Positions 26,946 through 35,513 of a stretch of DNA of 64,000 bases are shown here, piece by piece. Under the pieces are notes generated by a model, which was not told the DNA's origin, ran no database searches, and saw nothing but the letters and a program-made list of their open reading frames with translations. The stretch spans positions 1,550,001-1,614,000 of the forward strand of contig NZ_OZ032162.1 in assembly GCF_964026565.1 (NCBI RefSeq). The letters are read 5' to 3'. Made by a program: the position numbers and the translations under genes. Origin of the DNA: Rickettsia endosymbiont of Ceutorhynchus obstrictus. GTDB taxonomy: Bacteria; Pseudomonadota; Alphaproteobacteria; Rickettsiales; Rickettsiaceae. Numbering within the stretch: position 1 is the first letter of the stretch; each line of letters begins with the position of its first letter.

Positions 26946-28238
26946 TTAACCGATATATTCTGCAATAACACTCAAATAATCATCTAATATCGATTGGTTT
27001 TTATTAACGAATCTTAAAGCATTTTCTTGATAACCTTTTAACTCCTTCTTATTACTCGAAGTTAAGAGATATTGCAGCTTCGCGAGTAAATCATTCTCGT
27101 CTTTAATTTGAATTGCCGATTTGTTGTTAATCGCACCACTCGCAATATCGGTGTTTTTACTCATATCAGGGCCGAATATAATACAATTAGCAAAATATGC
27201 CGCTTCTAATATGTTATGCCCGCCTTGCTTAAACGACCCGCCGATAAAAGAAATTGTCGCTAAAGAAAAAAACAACCCCATTTCACCGAATTTATCGACA
27301 ATATAAAGGTCATCGCTTAAAATCGGCAAATTATTTTGTGATTTAGCGGTAATTGCTAAATTTAACAAAACACAATTATCAATTATTGACTTTACACGCT
27401 CAGGGTGACGCGGGATTAAAATAAAATAACAATCTGAAAATTGCCGTTTTAAGATTTTAAGAATAGGAAAAATTACTTTTTCATCTTCCGGATGAGTGCT
27501 GGCAAACACGATAATCCGCTTATCCTTAAGGTGCGCAGCTAATATAGCTAATTCTTTTTCATTTACCTCAAGCTTTTGATTAGCGAATTTAATGTTACCT
27601 AAATTAACTACATCGGTAACGCCTAGATCGTTAAATTTTTGTCGATCGACTTCACTTTGTACAATAATCTTACTAAAATTTTTAACGATCAAGGCGAAAA
27701 AACTTTTTCTTTTTTGCCAAGATTTAAACGATTTATCGGAAATACGCGCATTTAGTAATAATAATTTACTATATTTTGCCCCTTCGCTAATCATGCACGG
27801 CCATAATTCGGATTCTATAAAAATCCCTAAATCAGGTCGCCAATTTTTTAAAAATTTCTTAACAAAAATAATGTTATCGATCGGCAAAAATTGATGAATA
27901 GCTATATCCGGCAATTTAGCTACTAACATTCTAGCAGAGCTTGTTGTCCAAGAAGTGACTAAAAAACGTATTTGCGGAAATCGGCTATTTATGCTTCTAA
28001 TTAAATTCAAAGCAGCTACCGATTCCCCGACGCTTGCCGCATGTATCCATATTAAAAACTCTTCATTACTTCTTTTTTGCCCTAAAGCAAATCGTTCTTT
28101 TAGTCGACTTATATCTTCTTTACCTATTAGCAACCGAATAAAAATTATGATAAAATATATCGGTAACAGTACAAAACTTAACAGATGATATAAATATAAT
28201 ATTGCCTGCAAATGAAGAATTGGTTTTTGTGGTATCAT
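26946..28238 (-). CDS. waaA: 3-deoxy-D-manno-octulosonic acid (Kdo) transferase
   Basis: WaaA adds Kdo from CMP-Kdo to lipid IVA, an essential step of LPS inner-core assembly. The 430 residues fit the GT30 family: an N-terminal membrane anchor (about 14-38), then RFALGQKRSNEEFLIWIHAASVGESVAALNLI with the conserved HAASVGE motif, and a C-terminal CMP-Kdo domain with FASTHPEDEKVIFPILK, LIPRHPERV, and the GGSFKQGGHNILEAAYF motif. It is part of a run of envelope genes with the acyltransferase next to it, which is separated from it by repeats. Confidence 0.96.
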   Translation of the reverse strand: MIPQKPILHLQAILYLYHLLSFVLLPIYFIIIFIRLLIGKEDISRLKERFALGQKRSNEEFLIWIHAASVGESVAALNLIRSINSRFPQIRFLVTSWTTSSARMLVAKLPDIAIHQFLPIDNIIFVKKFLKNWRPDLGIFIESELWPCMISEGAKYSKLLLLNARISDKSFKSWQKRKSFFALIVKNFSKIIVQSEVDRQKFNDLGVTDVVNLGNIKFANQKLEVNEKELAILAAHLKDKRIIVFASTHPEDEKVIFPILKILKRQFSDCYFILIPRHPERVKSIIDNCVLLNLAITAKSQNNLPILSDDLYIVDKFGEMGLFFSLATISFIGGSFKQGGHNILEAAYFANCIIFGPDMSKNTDIASGAINNKSAIQIKDENDLLAKLQYLLTSSNKKELKGYQENALRFVNKNQSILDDYLSVIAEYIG

Positions 28239-28307
28239 TTTCCTACTTTCTCAATGTCATTCACATATTGTATTGTTGCTCGAATCGCCTCATCACAAGC
28301 CATTGTT

Positions 28308-28800
28308 GGCGTTGTTGCATGGCTAATAATTTACCATGGTTATTATAAGTACAGTGTCATGCCGTGGTCAAGCCCACTACTGTACGAACGTTGAAAAAAG
28401 GCTGTGTCATGCCGTGACTTGATCACGGCATCCAGGAAAATAAAGCCATATTAGACTTATTTTAGAATCTTTTTATGATATTATAAGCTGGATTCCGTGG
28501 TCGTAGCCACGGAATGACAGAATTTTTACCTCTTTATTTAAACGTTCGTACAGTAGTGGGTCAAGCCGGCGTTGTTGCATGGCTCGATAAAAGCAGCAAT
28601 ATGTCATTCCCGCGCAGGCGGGAATCCAGAAAATTATAGTCATTCTGAATTTATTTCAGAATCTACTAAAAAAGATGCGCAAAACTTGTTCAGCATGACA
28701 ATAAAAAGTCTGGATTCCCGCCTGCGCGGGAATGACATAAGAGAGCAGGGAATGATATCGAAAATTCGAGCCATGCAACAAAGCCTGCTATCGCTCGCAA
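28308..28800. repeat. Repeat block carrying an inserted MITE
   Basis: A ggcgttgttgcatggctaat element with a gtcatgccgtggtcaag hairpin is split by the 189-bp-class MITE at 28373-28560. A second ggcgttgttgcatggctcgat element follows (about 28568-28794), with gtcattcccgcgcagg / cctgcgcgggaatgac arms and an atgcaacaaagcc end. Confidence 0.75.
28373..28560. mobile_element. 189-bp MITE class, copy 3 (188 bp)
   Basis: The ends are identical to the copies at 2560 and 6033. TCAAG flanks both sides (28368-28372 and 28561-28565), a perfect 5-bp duplication. The body differs by carrying ggattccgtgg where copies 1 and 2 have ggactgaagtgg, so this copy retains a better internal palindrome and may be closer to the ancestor. 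Confidence 0.88.
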
Positions 28801-28836
28801 TGACGGGCGTTTTGTATTACGTAATTGAAGTACACC

Positions 28837-29493
28837 TCATTTCGGTAAACTCTGTGTTAAACTGCTTAGCTGCTTCTCAAGGTTAATATCGTTTTGTTCT
28901 TTATTATCTGTAAAATTTAGAGGCGAGCCGACTATGACGGTTATAGTGCCGAACGGCAGCGGCATTATTAATTTATCCCAACTTTTTAACAAAAAATATC
29001 TCGATGTATTACTAACGATCGGTATTAATTTTTTATTATATTTACGTGCAATTTCGGTAATACCGCTATTTATTTTGTAAACCGGTCCTTTGGGACCGTC
29101 CGGCGTAATTATTACATTACTGCCTTTGGATAATTTTTGAATAATTACTTTCAATGCCCCAATCGGATTTTTATTAGTAGAGCCGATTATAACACCGCAA
29201 CCGAATTTGCTAACGATATTATTTAGAAATTTGCCGTCTAAATGAGGAGATATTAAAGCGTAAACATCCGTATGTCCTTTAAACATACATGGACTTAAGG
29301 CAAGCATATTATGCCAAAAAGCAAAAATTACTCCTTGCTCTGCTAAAAATTTTTTCTTATCGCTTCCTTTTGGAAATATAAATTTCCGCCTTGAAGTAAA
29401 ATAAACAAATTTTAAATAACCATATAGTAAAATCGTGATTATATTAACCGCACAATTATTATTTTTTAGAAATCTTTTAAAAGCTTTTCTCAT
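28837..29493 (-). CDS. DUF374 family lysophospholipid acyltransferase-like protein
   Basis: The 218-residue protein has an N-terminal membrane-associating segment (about 14-32), then the DUF374 core: FAFWHNMLALSPC with the HxxxL variant of the acyltransferase motif, LISPHLDGKFLNNIVSKFGCGVIIGSTNKN, and IITPDGPKGPVYKINSGITEIARK, which matches the PDGPRGP signature. This family belongs to the LPLAT superfamily and is often next to lipid A genes; waaA lies just downstream here. A role in acylating a lipid A or phospholipid precursor is likely but not proven. Confidence 0.88.
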   Translation of the reverse strand: MRKAFKRFLKNNNCAVNIITILLYGYLKFVYFTSRRKFIFPKGSDKKKFLAEQGVIFAFWHNMLALSPCMFKGHTDVYALISPHLDGKFLNNIVSKFGCGVIIGSTNKNPIGALKVIIQKLSKGSNVIITPDGPKGPVYKINSGITEIARKYNKKLIPIVSNTSRYFLLKSWDKLIMPLPFGTITVIVGSPLNFTDNKEQNDINLEKQLSSLTQSLPK

Positions 29494-29517
29494 TATTTTT
29501 TATAGTTAATTCAATCC

Positions 29518-29665
29518 AAACGTCATTGCGAGGAGGTGCTTTAGCGCCGACGTGGCAATCCAGGAAAAAATTAGTACAAAATGCTATGTAAATTATTATT
29601 TTCCGGATTGCCGCGCTCCCTTTGGTCGCTCGCAATGACGTTTGGGTATCCACGCGGGAATGACA
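29518..29665. repeat. Palindromic repeat upstream of the acyltransferase
   Basis: The arms cgtcattgcgaggaggtgc...ggcaatccagg and ccggattgccgcgctcc...cgcaatgacg enclose an A+T-rich centre. A fragment of a cgcgggaatgacacc arm follows. Confidence 0.65.
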
Positions 29666-29692
29666 CCGGAAGTGCTTATAATCTAAAATACT

Positions 29693-30904
29693 TTAATCAA
29701 CTTGTTTTAGTATACTACAAGCTTTTTCTATTCTAACACATGCTTCTTTTAAATCCTCAATAGACATAGCATAAGAAATTCTAAAATACCCTTCTAAGCC
29801 GAAAGCAATCCCCGGTACTACAGCAACTTTAGCCTCTTCAAGTAAATACTTGCCTAAATCATTACTATTTTTTATGATTTTACCGGATAAAGCTTTCAAT
29901 CCAAATATTTTTTCACATTTAACAAACAAATAAAACGCTCCTTCCGGTTTATAGCAACTAAAATATTTTATCCTTTCTAAAATCGATAAAGCCAAATCAC
30001 GTTTTTTCTGAAAATTTAAAGCATTTTGCTTAATAAAATCTTGCGGACCGTTTAAGGCTTCGATAGCAGCCATCTGACTGATAGAACAAGGATTTGAAGT
30101 ACTTTGCGATTGGATAATAGCCATTGCTTTAATTAAATCCCTAGAACCCGCGCCGTAGCCTATTCGCCAACCCGTCATCGAGTAAGCTTTGGATACGCCG
30201 TTTACGGTAAATATCCGCTCCTTTAAATCACTAGCTATTTGCGCTAAAGTATAAAATTTAAAATCGTCAAAAATAATATGCTCATAAATATCGTCCGACA
30301 TTATGTTAACATGCGGATATTTTCGCAACAATTTAGCAATATTTTCCAGCTCTTCGTAAGAATAGCTAGAGCCGGTCGGATTACTTGGGGAATTAATAAT
30401 CAGCCATTTAGTTTTAAGCGTAATTAACCGCTCTAACGCTTCGCTACTTAACTTAAAATTACTTTCAATTCCGCAATTAGCAAAGACGGGCTTACCTCCT
30501 GCAAGTAAGACCATATCGGGATAAGAAACCCAGTAAGGTGCCGGAATAATAACCTCATCACCGTCATTTAAAGAAGCCGTAAACAGATTATATATAACCT
30601 GCTTGCCGCCGCTACATATTATTATCTCATCAAGTTCATAATCTAAATTATTCTCACGTTTAAATTTATTTTGCACTGCTTGTTTAAGAAGCGGCATACC
30701 TTCAACATTCGTATATTTAGTAGCACCATCCCTTATTGCTTTGATTGCCGCCTCTTTAATATTATCGGGCGTATCAAAATCAGGCTCTCCCGCACCGAGT
30801 GAAATGATATCTATTCCGGCTTTTTTTAGTTCAAGCGTCTTTTTAACCACTGCCAAAGTCGGAGAAGGCTTGATAATACTTAAGCGTTTAGAAATGATGG
30901 ACAT
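29693..30904 (-). CDS. aatA: Aspartate aminotransferase (class I, PLP)
   Basis: It transfers the amino group between aspartate and 2-oxoglutarate and may also act on prephenate in related enzymes. The 403 residues belong to the AspAT I-gamma type. Visible motifs are ISLGAGEPDFDTP, KYTNVEGMPLLKQAV, the NSPSNPTGSSY substrate segment, SDDIYEHIIFD, and VNGVSKAYSMTGWRIGY with the PLP lysine. The C-terminal substrate arginine lies in YFRISYAMS. It is divergently transcribed from the TPR-methyltransferase gene, with 77 bases between them. Confidence 0.96.
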   Translation of the reverse strand: MSIISKRLSIIKPSPTLAVVKKTLELKKAGIDIISLGAGEPDFDTPDNIKEAAIKAIRDGATKYTNVEGMPLLKQAVQNKFKRENNLDYELDEIIICSGGKQVIYNLFTASLNDGDEVIIPAPYWVSYPDMVLLAGGKPVFANCGIESNFKLSSEALERLITLKTKWLIINSPSNPTGSSYSYEELENIAKLLRKYPHVNIMSDDIYEHIIFDDFKFYTLAQIASDLKERIFTVNGVSKAYSMTGWRIGYGAGSRDLIKAMAIIQSQSTSNPCSISQMAAIEALNGPQDFIKQNALNFQKKRDLALSILERIKYFSCYKPEGAFYLFVKCEKIFGLKALSGKIIKNSNDLGKYLLEEAKVAVVPGIAFGLEGYFRISYAMSIEDLKEACVRIEKACSILKQVD

Positions 30905-30922
30905 AAATTAACCCCTAATTTG

Positions 30923-30951
30923 TTGACGGTAACATTTGTAAGATATATATT
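30923..30951 (+). promoter_or_regulatory. Sigma-70-type promoter
   Basis: TTGACG (30923-30928), a 17-base spacer and TATATT (30946-30951) lie 31 bases before the ATG of the TPR-methyltransferase gene, in the divergent gap with aatA. It would drive the TPR-methyltransferase-mlaA-mlaC operon. Confidence 0.65.
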
Positions 30952-30981
30952 TGTATTATTAATAAATAAAATTTAGATATC

Positions 30982-32151
30982 ATGTTTGGTAGCAAAATAA
31001 CTTCTACGATAAAAGATAAGATAAAACTTTATTATTATAAAATAACAAACATCCCTAATTGGTGTAAAAATAAGATTCTAGATTCTACAAACTATTATAA
31101 TGATTGTAAGCACAAACTCAGCCATTTAAAAGAAACCAATTTTGAGTTAGGAATCGATCATTTATATAAAGGAAATCTAAATGATGCAATATTAAGATTT
31201 AAATTGGTCGATAAATTTTTTGCACGTGCAGACCCTAAAATATATTATTGGCTTGCCTTAGCTTACTTTTTAAAAAATAATTATTCAACAGCTCTGGATT
31301 ATGCCCAAAAATCTTCTACGGAAGATAAGACTCAACTAGGAACGTTTTTACAAAATTATAAAAATGCCAAGGAAATTCCCGGAGCGATATGGCAACAATA
31401 TAGAGATTTAACGGCAAGATACTATACTAATAGTTTTCGCAATGAAAATAATATCCATCTTCCTTATAGCTTTATTCACGAAACTATAAATCAGATAACC
31501 GATTTACCCGATAATTATAATATTTTAGAATTAGGCAGTAATGTCGGACTTATAGGATATGAAATTCAAAAACGTTTTCCTGAAAGCTTTAGCTTAACCG
31601 GTGTTGAAAGCTCTACCGTCATGAATAATTTACTAAGCGTATATTATCCTAATACCGAAATTTATGATCAAGTATTTGACGTTTCAATACCGGATTTTAT
31701 CAAACAAACCTCCGATAAATTTAGACCTCTTGCAGAACTCGCTTATTCTCAGGAATTTGAAGGAGACACGGAACGCAGAACCGGAGCGTACTCTAACGTA
31801 CGTGAGGATGAGGGGTTAGGATCGATGTACAAATTACCAGAAGAAGTAGAGTTATCCAAGAGGTCTTTTGATGTAATATTGAGTTTTTGCGGCTTATCCT
31901 TTACTAGCGGTTTGGAAATTTATTTTGATGCTATTTATTCTTTATTAAATGAATCAGGCTATTTCGCCTTCTGTTTACCTATTGCGGCCAGTACAAGTTA
32001 TTCTTTAAAACGAAAAGAATTTATTTTTAATTTAGATGAAATTATTGAAATCTTAAATACCGGCAAGTTTACTATATTAAGCTCTCAAAAATTAATACTG
32101 GCGGAAAATAATAAATATTGTATTGTAGTATGTAAAAAAACTAGCATTTAA
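30982..32151 (+). CDS. TPR-containing SAM methyltransferase with in-frame RPE
   Basis: The 389-residue protein has a TPR-like N-terminal region (about 50-120, with NLNDAILRFKLVDKFFARADPKIYYWLALAYFLKNNYSTAL) and a class I methyltransferase fold from about 175. Motif I is ILELGSNVGLIG (181-192). Residues 248-295 are encoded by an RPE-1 palindromic element inserted between FR-like and FDVILSFCG core strands, so it probably forms a surface loop. It has no signal peptide. It starts an operon with mlaA (three-base gap) and mlaC. Relatives are annotated as predicted TPR methyltransferases; the substrate is unknown. Confidence 0.85.
   Translation: MFGSKITSTIKDKIKLYYYKITNIPNWCKNKILDSTNYYNDCKHKLSHLKETNFELGIDHLYKGNLNDAILRFKLVDKFFARADPKIYYWLALAYFLKNNYSTALDYAQKSSTEDKTQLGTFLQNYKNAKEIPGAIWQQYRDLTARYYTNSFRNENNIHLPYSFIHETINQITDLPDNYNILELGSNVGLIGYEIQKRFPESFSLTGVESSTVMNNLLSVYYPNTEIYDQVFDVSIPDFIKQTSDKFRPLAELAYSQEFEGDTERRTGAYSNVREDEGLGSMYKLPEEVELSKRSFDVILSFCGLSFTSGLEIYFDAIYSLLNESGYFAFCLPIAASTSYSLKRKEFIFNLDEIIEILNTGKFTILSSQKLILAENNKYCIVVCKKTSI
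31723..31866 (+). repeat. RPE-1 element inserted in frame in a coding region
   Basis: The 144-bp element runs from agacctcttgcagaact to its imperfect mirror gagttatccaagaggtct. It is an exact 48 codons in phase with the host gene. Its product QEFEGDTERRTGAYSNVRED matches the hallmark of RPE-1 insertions in rickettsial proteins. A second, intergenic copy is at 1776-1920. Confidence 0.9.
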
Positions 32152-32154
32152 ACT

Positions 32155-32940
32155 ATGAAGATACTAATATTACCTATCATCTTATTAATGATCGGTCTTT
32201 GTCCTTTTATCGTTCAAGCCGATCTTGAATATATTGACGATGATAAGTATAATTACAATACTACCGGTATCGGCTGCAGTCAAATTTATGATCCGTATGA
32301 AAGATTAAATCGTAAAATTTTTGCTTTTAATTCGGTGTTAGATTATTTGATTTTACGTCCCTTAGCAGTCGGTTATAAGAAAGTTACCAATAATTATACT
32401 AAAACAAGAGTTAACAGCTTTGTTAATAATATCGATACTCCTCTTACTGCCGTAAATTACGGGTTACAGTTAAATTACGATAAAACCATGAAGAGTGCTT
32501 GGAGATTTATCATTAATACGACTCTCGGCATAGGGGGGTTATTTGACGTGGCAAGCAAAGTAGGTTTACCTTCGGAGCGGCAAACTTTCGGTAATACTTT
32601 AGCACATTACGGCGTCGGTCCGGGACCTTATTTAGTATTACCCATAATCGGCAGTACTAACGCTCGCGATATGACCGATTCGATATTTACAAACTATGCA
32701 CTTAATCCTATGATGTATTATACTCATAATGATTTTGATCTAACTGTTTTAGCGATTAGTAAAATAAATGACCGATATATCGCATTACCTTTTAGTGATT
32801 ATATCATGAACAACTCTACCGATCCTTATATCGCTATTAGGTCGGCTCTACATCAAGCCCGTGAAGCATCGGTTCAATATCCGACAAATTTTAAATGCCC
32901 ACAAGTTAAAACAAAATTTAATACAAAAAATATTAATTAA
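32155..32940 (+). CDS. mlaA: MlaA (VacJ) outer-membrane lipid asymmetry protein
   Basis: MlaA removes phospholipids from the outer leaflet of the outer membrane and passes them to MlaC. The 261 residues have a signal peptide (about 1-22, ending VQA); no lipobox cysteine is seen, so this version seems to be released by signal peptidase I rather than lipidated. The family core follows: YDPYERLNRKIFAFNSVLDYLILRPLAVGYK, RVNSFVNNIDTPLTAVNYGLQ, FIINTTLGIGGLFDVASKVGLP and FGNTLAHYGVGPGPYLVLPIIGSTNARD. It lies between the TPR-methyltransferase and mlaC in one operon. Confidence 0.95.
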   Translation: MKILILPIILLMIGLCPFIVQADLEYIDDDKYNYNTTGIGCSQIYDPYERLNRKIFAFNSVLDYLILRPLAVGYKKVTNNYTKTRVNSFVNNIDTPLTAVNYGLQLNYDKTMKSAWRFIINTTLGIGGLFDVASKVGLPSERQTFGNTLAHYGVGPGPYLVLPIIGSTNARDMTDSIFTNYALNPMMYYTHNDFDLTVLAISKINDRYIALPFSDYIMNNSTDPYIAIRSALHQAREASVQYPTNFKCPQVKTKFNTKNIN

Positions 32941-32955
32941 ATTATAGAGGTTGCT

Positions 32956-33561
32956 ATGAATAGAATTATTACAGCTATATTTTTATTATTTACTACTTTC
33001 TCTGCCTATTCGGACAACAGCGCGCCTGAGGGATTAAATGATTATATTACTAAGCTTGTAAGTGAAGCTTCCGGTACACTTAACGATCCAAACTTAACCC
33101 AAGACGTAAAAATTGCGAAAGCGCGCAGCTTAATTTCAAATAATTTAGATTTTGAGTGGATGGCTAATTATACGCTTGGACGTCAAGGTAGACAAGATTT
33201 ATCACCTGAACAAACTAAAGAATTTGTAGGTGTCTACTCTAAATATGTTACTAAAGCTTATACGGATTTAATAAAAGACTATAAGGGTGAACAACCGAAA
33301 ATAATAGGAGTTCGCCAATCAGGTTCCACCTCCACGGATTTTATAGTAACGATGAATATAGTCAGCAATACGGGACAAGAACCTATTAGAGTAGAATATT
33401 TAGTACGTCAAATAAAAAACGGCGGGAAAGATACTTTTAAAGTTTCGGATATAGTAACCGAAGGCGTGAGCCTTATCAGCGCCCAACAGCAAGAATTTAC
33501 TAATACGCTACAGAATGAAGGTTTTGACAAATTAATAGAAAATTTGAAAAAACATTCTTAG
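32956..33561 (+). CDS. mlaC: MlaC periplasmic phospholipid-binding protein
   Basis: MlaC (Ttg2D family) shuttles phospholipid between MlaA and the inner-membrane MlaFEDB complex. The 201 residues begin with a signal peptide (about 1-19). The mature part has the family pattern: ISNNLDFEWMANYTLGRQGRQDLSPEQTKEFVGVYSKYVTKAYTDLIKDYKGEQPKII, then VEYLVRQIKNGGKDTFKVSDIVTEGVSLISAQQQEFTNTLQNEGFDKLIENLKK. It follows mlaA after 15 bases with an AGAGG ribosome-binding site. The inner-membrane Mla genes are not in this window. Confidence 0.95.
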   Translation: MNRIITAIFLLFTTFSAYSDNSAPEGLNDYITKLVSEASGTLNDPNLTQDVKIAKARSLISNNLDFEWMANYTLGRQGRQDLSPEQTKEFVGVYSKYVTKAYTDLIKDYKGEQPKIIGVRQSGSTSTDFIVTMNIVSNTGQEPIRVEYLVRQIKNGGKDTFKVSDIVTEGVSLISAQQQEFTNTLQNEGFDKLIENLKKHS

Positions 33562-33569
33562 TAATTAGA

Positions 33570-33735
33570 GGCGTTGTTGCATGGCTCGAATTTCCGATGT
33601 CATTCCCGCGCAGGCGGGAATCCGGAAGAATTATAGTCATCCTGAATTTATTTCAGGATCTATTACATGGGATACTGAAACAAGTTCAGCATGACAAAGA
33701 AAAATCTAGATTCCCGCCTGCGCGGGAATGACATC
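33570..33735. repeat. MITE-like composite after mlaC
   Basis: The ggcgttgttgcatggctcga end begins nine bases after the mlaC stop. gtcattcccgcgcagg / cctgcgcgggaatgacatc arms enclose the inner hairpins tcctgaatttatttcagga and tgaaacaagttca. The right outer end is missing. It may end the mla operon transcript. Confidence 0.7.
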
Positions 33736-33909
33736 AGGGGTGTTGACCAAAAGTGCATTCCTTAAACTGCCCCCTATATAGAGGAAGGAACAACATAAAT
33801 CAACTATACACAAGCTATAATTTTTTATTAGCACAAAAGAGCATTTTAGGTTTGCGTTTTTAATATCAAACCATTAATAATAAATAATATAATTAAATTT
33901 ATTTTTACT

Positions 33910-34224
33910 ATGAAAGCATTTGAGTTTGATTGTGATTTTGGCGGACAAAAATCAAAATTTAAATTTTATATCGGAACACCGGAACAAGGGCATCACCCAA
34001 TACAATTTCAAGCAGATTGGTTGTCAAAAGAGCGTGGAGGTACCGTACCATCAGAAGTAATGGATGCGATTAGTAAATTAAACGATCTTTCTAAAAAAAA
34101 TAATGTGCCGCTTGAAGATTTGTGTGTATATGCTCTTGGATCAGCTCAAGAAGATCAAAACGCACCACCGGAAAATATAACGGAAGATGAGGAGGAGTTA
34201 GAAGAGAATAAGGAAGGGGAATAA
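33910..34224 (+). CDS. DUF2610 domain protein
   Basis: The 104-residue acidic protein matches the DUF2610 family, which I know only from Rickettsiales and relatives. The core is FDCDFGGQKSKFKFYIGTPEQGHHPIQFQADWLSKERGGTVPSEVMDAISKLNDLSKKNNVPLEDLCVYALG. The tail is very acidic (ITEDEEELEENKEGE). It has no signal peptide or membrane segment. It is flanked by repeats and has no operon partner. Function is unknown. Confidence 0.8.
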   Translation: MKAFEFDCDFGGQKSKFKFYIGTPEQGHHPIQFQADWLSKERGGTVPSEVMDAISKLNDLSKKNNVPLEDLCVYALGSAQEDQNAPPENITEDEEELEENKEGE

Positions 34225-34233
34225 ATAACTTAT

Positions 34234-34440
34234 ATGTCATTCCCGCGGAGGCGGGAATCCAGGAAAAAATAGTCATCCTGAACTTGTTTCAGGATCTTGT
34301 GCAAAAGATGCTGAAATAAATTCAGCATGACAAAGAAAAGCCTAGATTCCCGCCTTCGCGGGAATGATATCGAGAACTTTTCAAGAACCATGCAACAACG
34401 CTGGAATGACATCAAAAATACGAGCCATAGAATAACACTT
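34234..34440. repeat. Composite palindromic repeat
   Basis: gtcattcccgcggaggcggg / cccgccttcgcgggaatgat arms enclose tcctgaacttgtttcagga and gctgaaataaattcagc hairpins (about 34234-34370). A catgcaacaacgc end and two more fragments run up to psd. Confidence 0.7.
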
Positions 34441-34478
34441 TAGCTAGGAATAACATCAAAAATTTATTAGAGATTAAA

Positions 34479-35174
34479 ATGAAACAATATAACGATTTTT
34501 TAAAAATTATTCATCGTGAAGGGTATATATTCATTGCAAGCTTTGCGGTAGTAAGTTTTTTATTAGCTTCTTTTAATAGTAAACTTGGCGGCATAGGGTT
34601 TATCCTAACTGCTTGGTGTATATATTTTTTCCGTAACCCCGACCGCTACGTTCCTATAAATGATGACTTAATAGTAAGCCCGGCCGACGGAATAGTTCAA
34701 GAAATAAAAGAAGCTATACCGCCGGCAGAATTAGGTCTTGGCGACGAAGAAATGATAAGAGTTAGTATTTTTCTTAATATTTTTAATGTGCATGTTAATA
34801 GGGTACCTGCTAGCGGAAAAATTTTATCGCTGCATTACAATCCGGGGAAGTTTTTTAATGCTTCGCTCGATAAGGCAAGTATTTATAATGAACGTCAATC
34901 GGTGTTAATGGAAACTAATACCGGTCAGAAAATAGCTTTTGTACAGATAGCAGGATTAATAGCTAGAAGAATAGTATGCGATTTAGAAGAAGGTACCGAG
35001 GTTAAAGCAGGAGAGCGATACGGTATAATTCGTTTCGGCAGTAGAGCGGATATTTATTTACCGTTAAAAACAGCCTTATTTGTTACAAAGGGTCAAACCG
35101 CTATCGGCGGCGAAACTATCATCGCCGATTTTGGTCGTAAAAAAATAGCGGAATTTAAGTTTGAGAGGAGATAA
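34479..35174 (+). CDS. psd: Phosphatidylserine decarboxylase proenzyme
   Basis: Psd converts phosphatidylserine to phosphatidylethanolamine at the inner membrane. The 231-residue short form has N-terminal membrane segments (about 18-50), FFRNPDRYVPINDDLIVSPADGIV, and SIFLNIFNVHVNRVPASGKI with the catalytic-site histidine. Self-cleavage to give the pyruvoyl group should occur at the Gly-Ser bond in IRFGSRADIYLP. It is the natural partner of the pssA gene just downstream, though about 340 bases of repeats now separate the two. Confidence 0.96.
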   Translation: MKQYNDFLKIIHREGYIFIASFAVVSFLLASFNSKLGGIGFILTAWCIYFFRNPDRYVPINDDLIVSPADGIVQEIKEAIPPAELGLGDEEMIRVSIFLNIFNVHVNRVPASGKILSLHYNPGKFFNASLDKASIYNERQSVLMETNTGQKIAFVQIAGLIARRIVCDLEEGTEVKAGERYGIIRFGSRADIYLPLKTALFVTKGQTAIGGETIIADFGRKKIAEFKFERR

Positions 35175-35460
35175 CGTCATTGCGAAGCCACGAAGTGGCT
35201 GTGGCAATCCAGGCTATCCCGAATGTAATGAGGGATTTAATAGAATGCTAAACATAGTTTAGCATAAAAATATGTTTATACTTGATTGCCGCGTCGGCAT
35301 AAATGCCTCCTCGCAATGACGATCCGCGAGTGTTGTTGCGGGGTTCGTAATTTACCGTATTATGGTTATTACAAGTATGTTGTCATACCGTGGCTTGACA
35401 CCGACATTTTGCAAAAATTCGAGCCATGCAACAACGCCCGCCTTTAGCTAGAATGACATA
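35175..35460. repeat. Repeats separating psd and pssA
   Basis: A cgtcattgcgaagccacg...ggcaatccagg and gattgccgcgtcgg...cgcaatgacg palindrome (about 35175-35323) is followed by a gtgttgttgcggggttcg...gccatgcaacaacgcc element with a gtcataccgtggcttgacacc hairpin (about 35330-35440), and a cccgcctttagctagaatgac arm. Confidence 0.7.
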
Positions 35461-35513
35461 GATCACGGAAATGACCTCAGAATTTGATCGATATTATTAT
35501 TTGAGTATATAAA

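Noticed and set aside
28308..28800. Complete insertion sequence with transposase
   Set aside because: Only short non-coding elements with inverted ends are present; no transposase frame or DDE pattern is seen here or elsewhere in the window.
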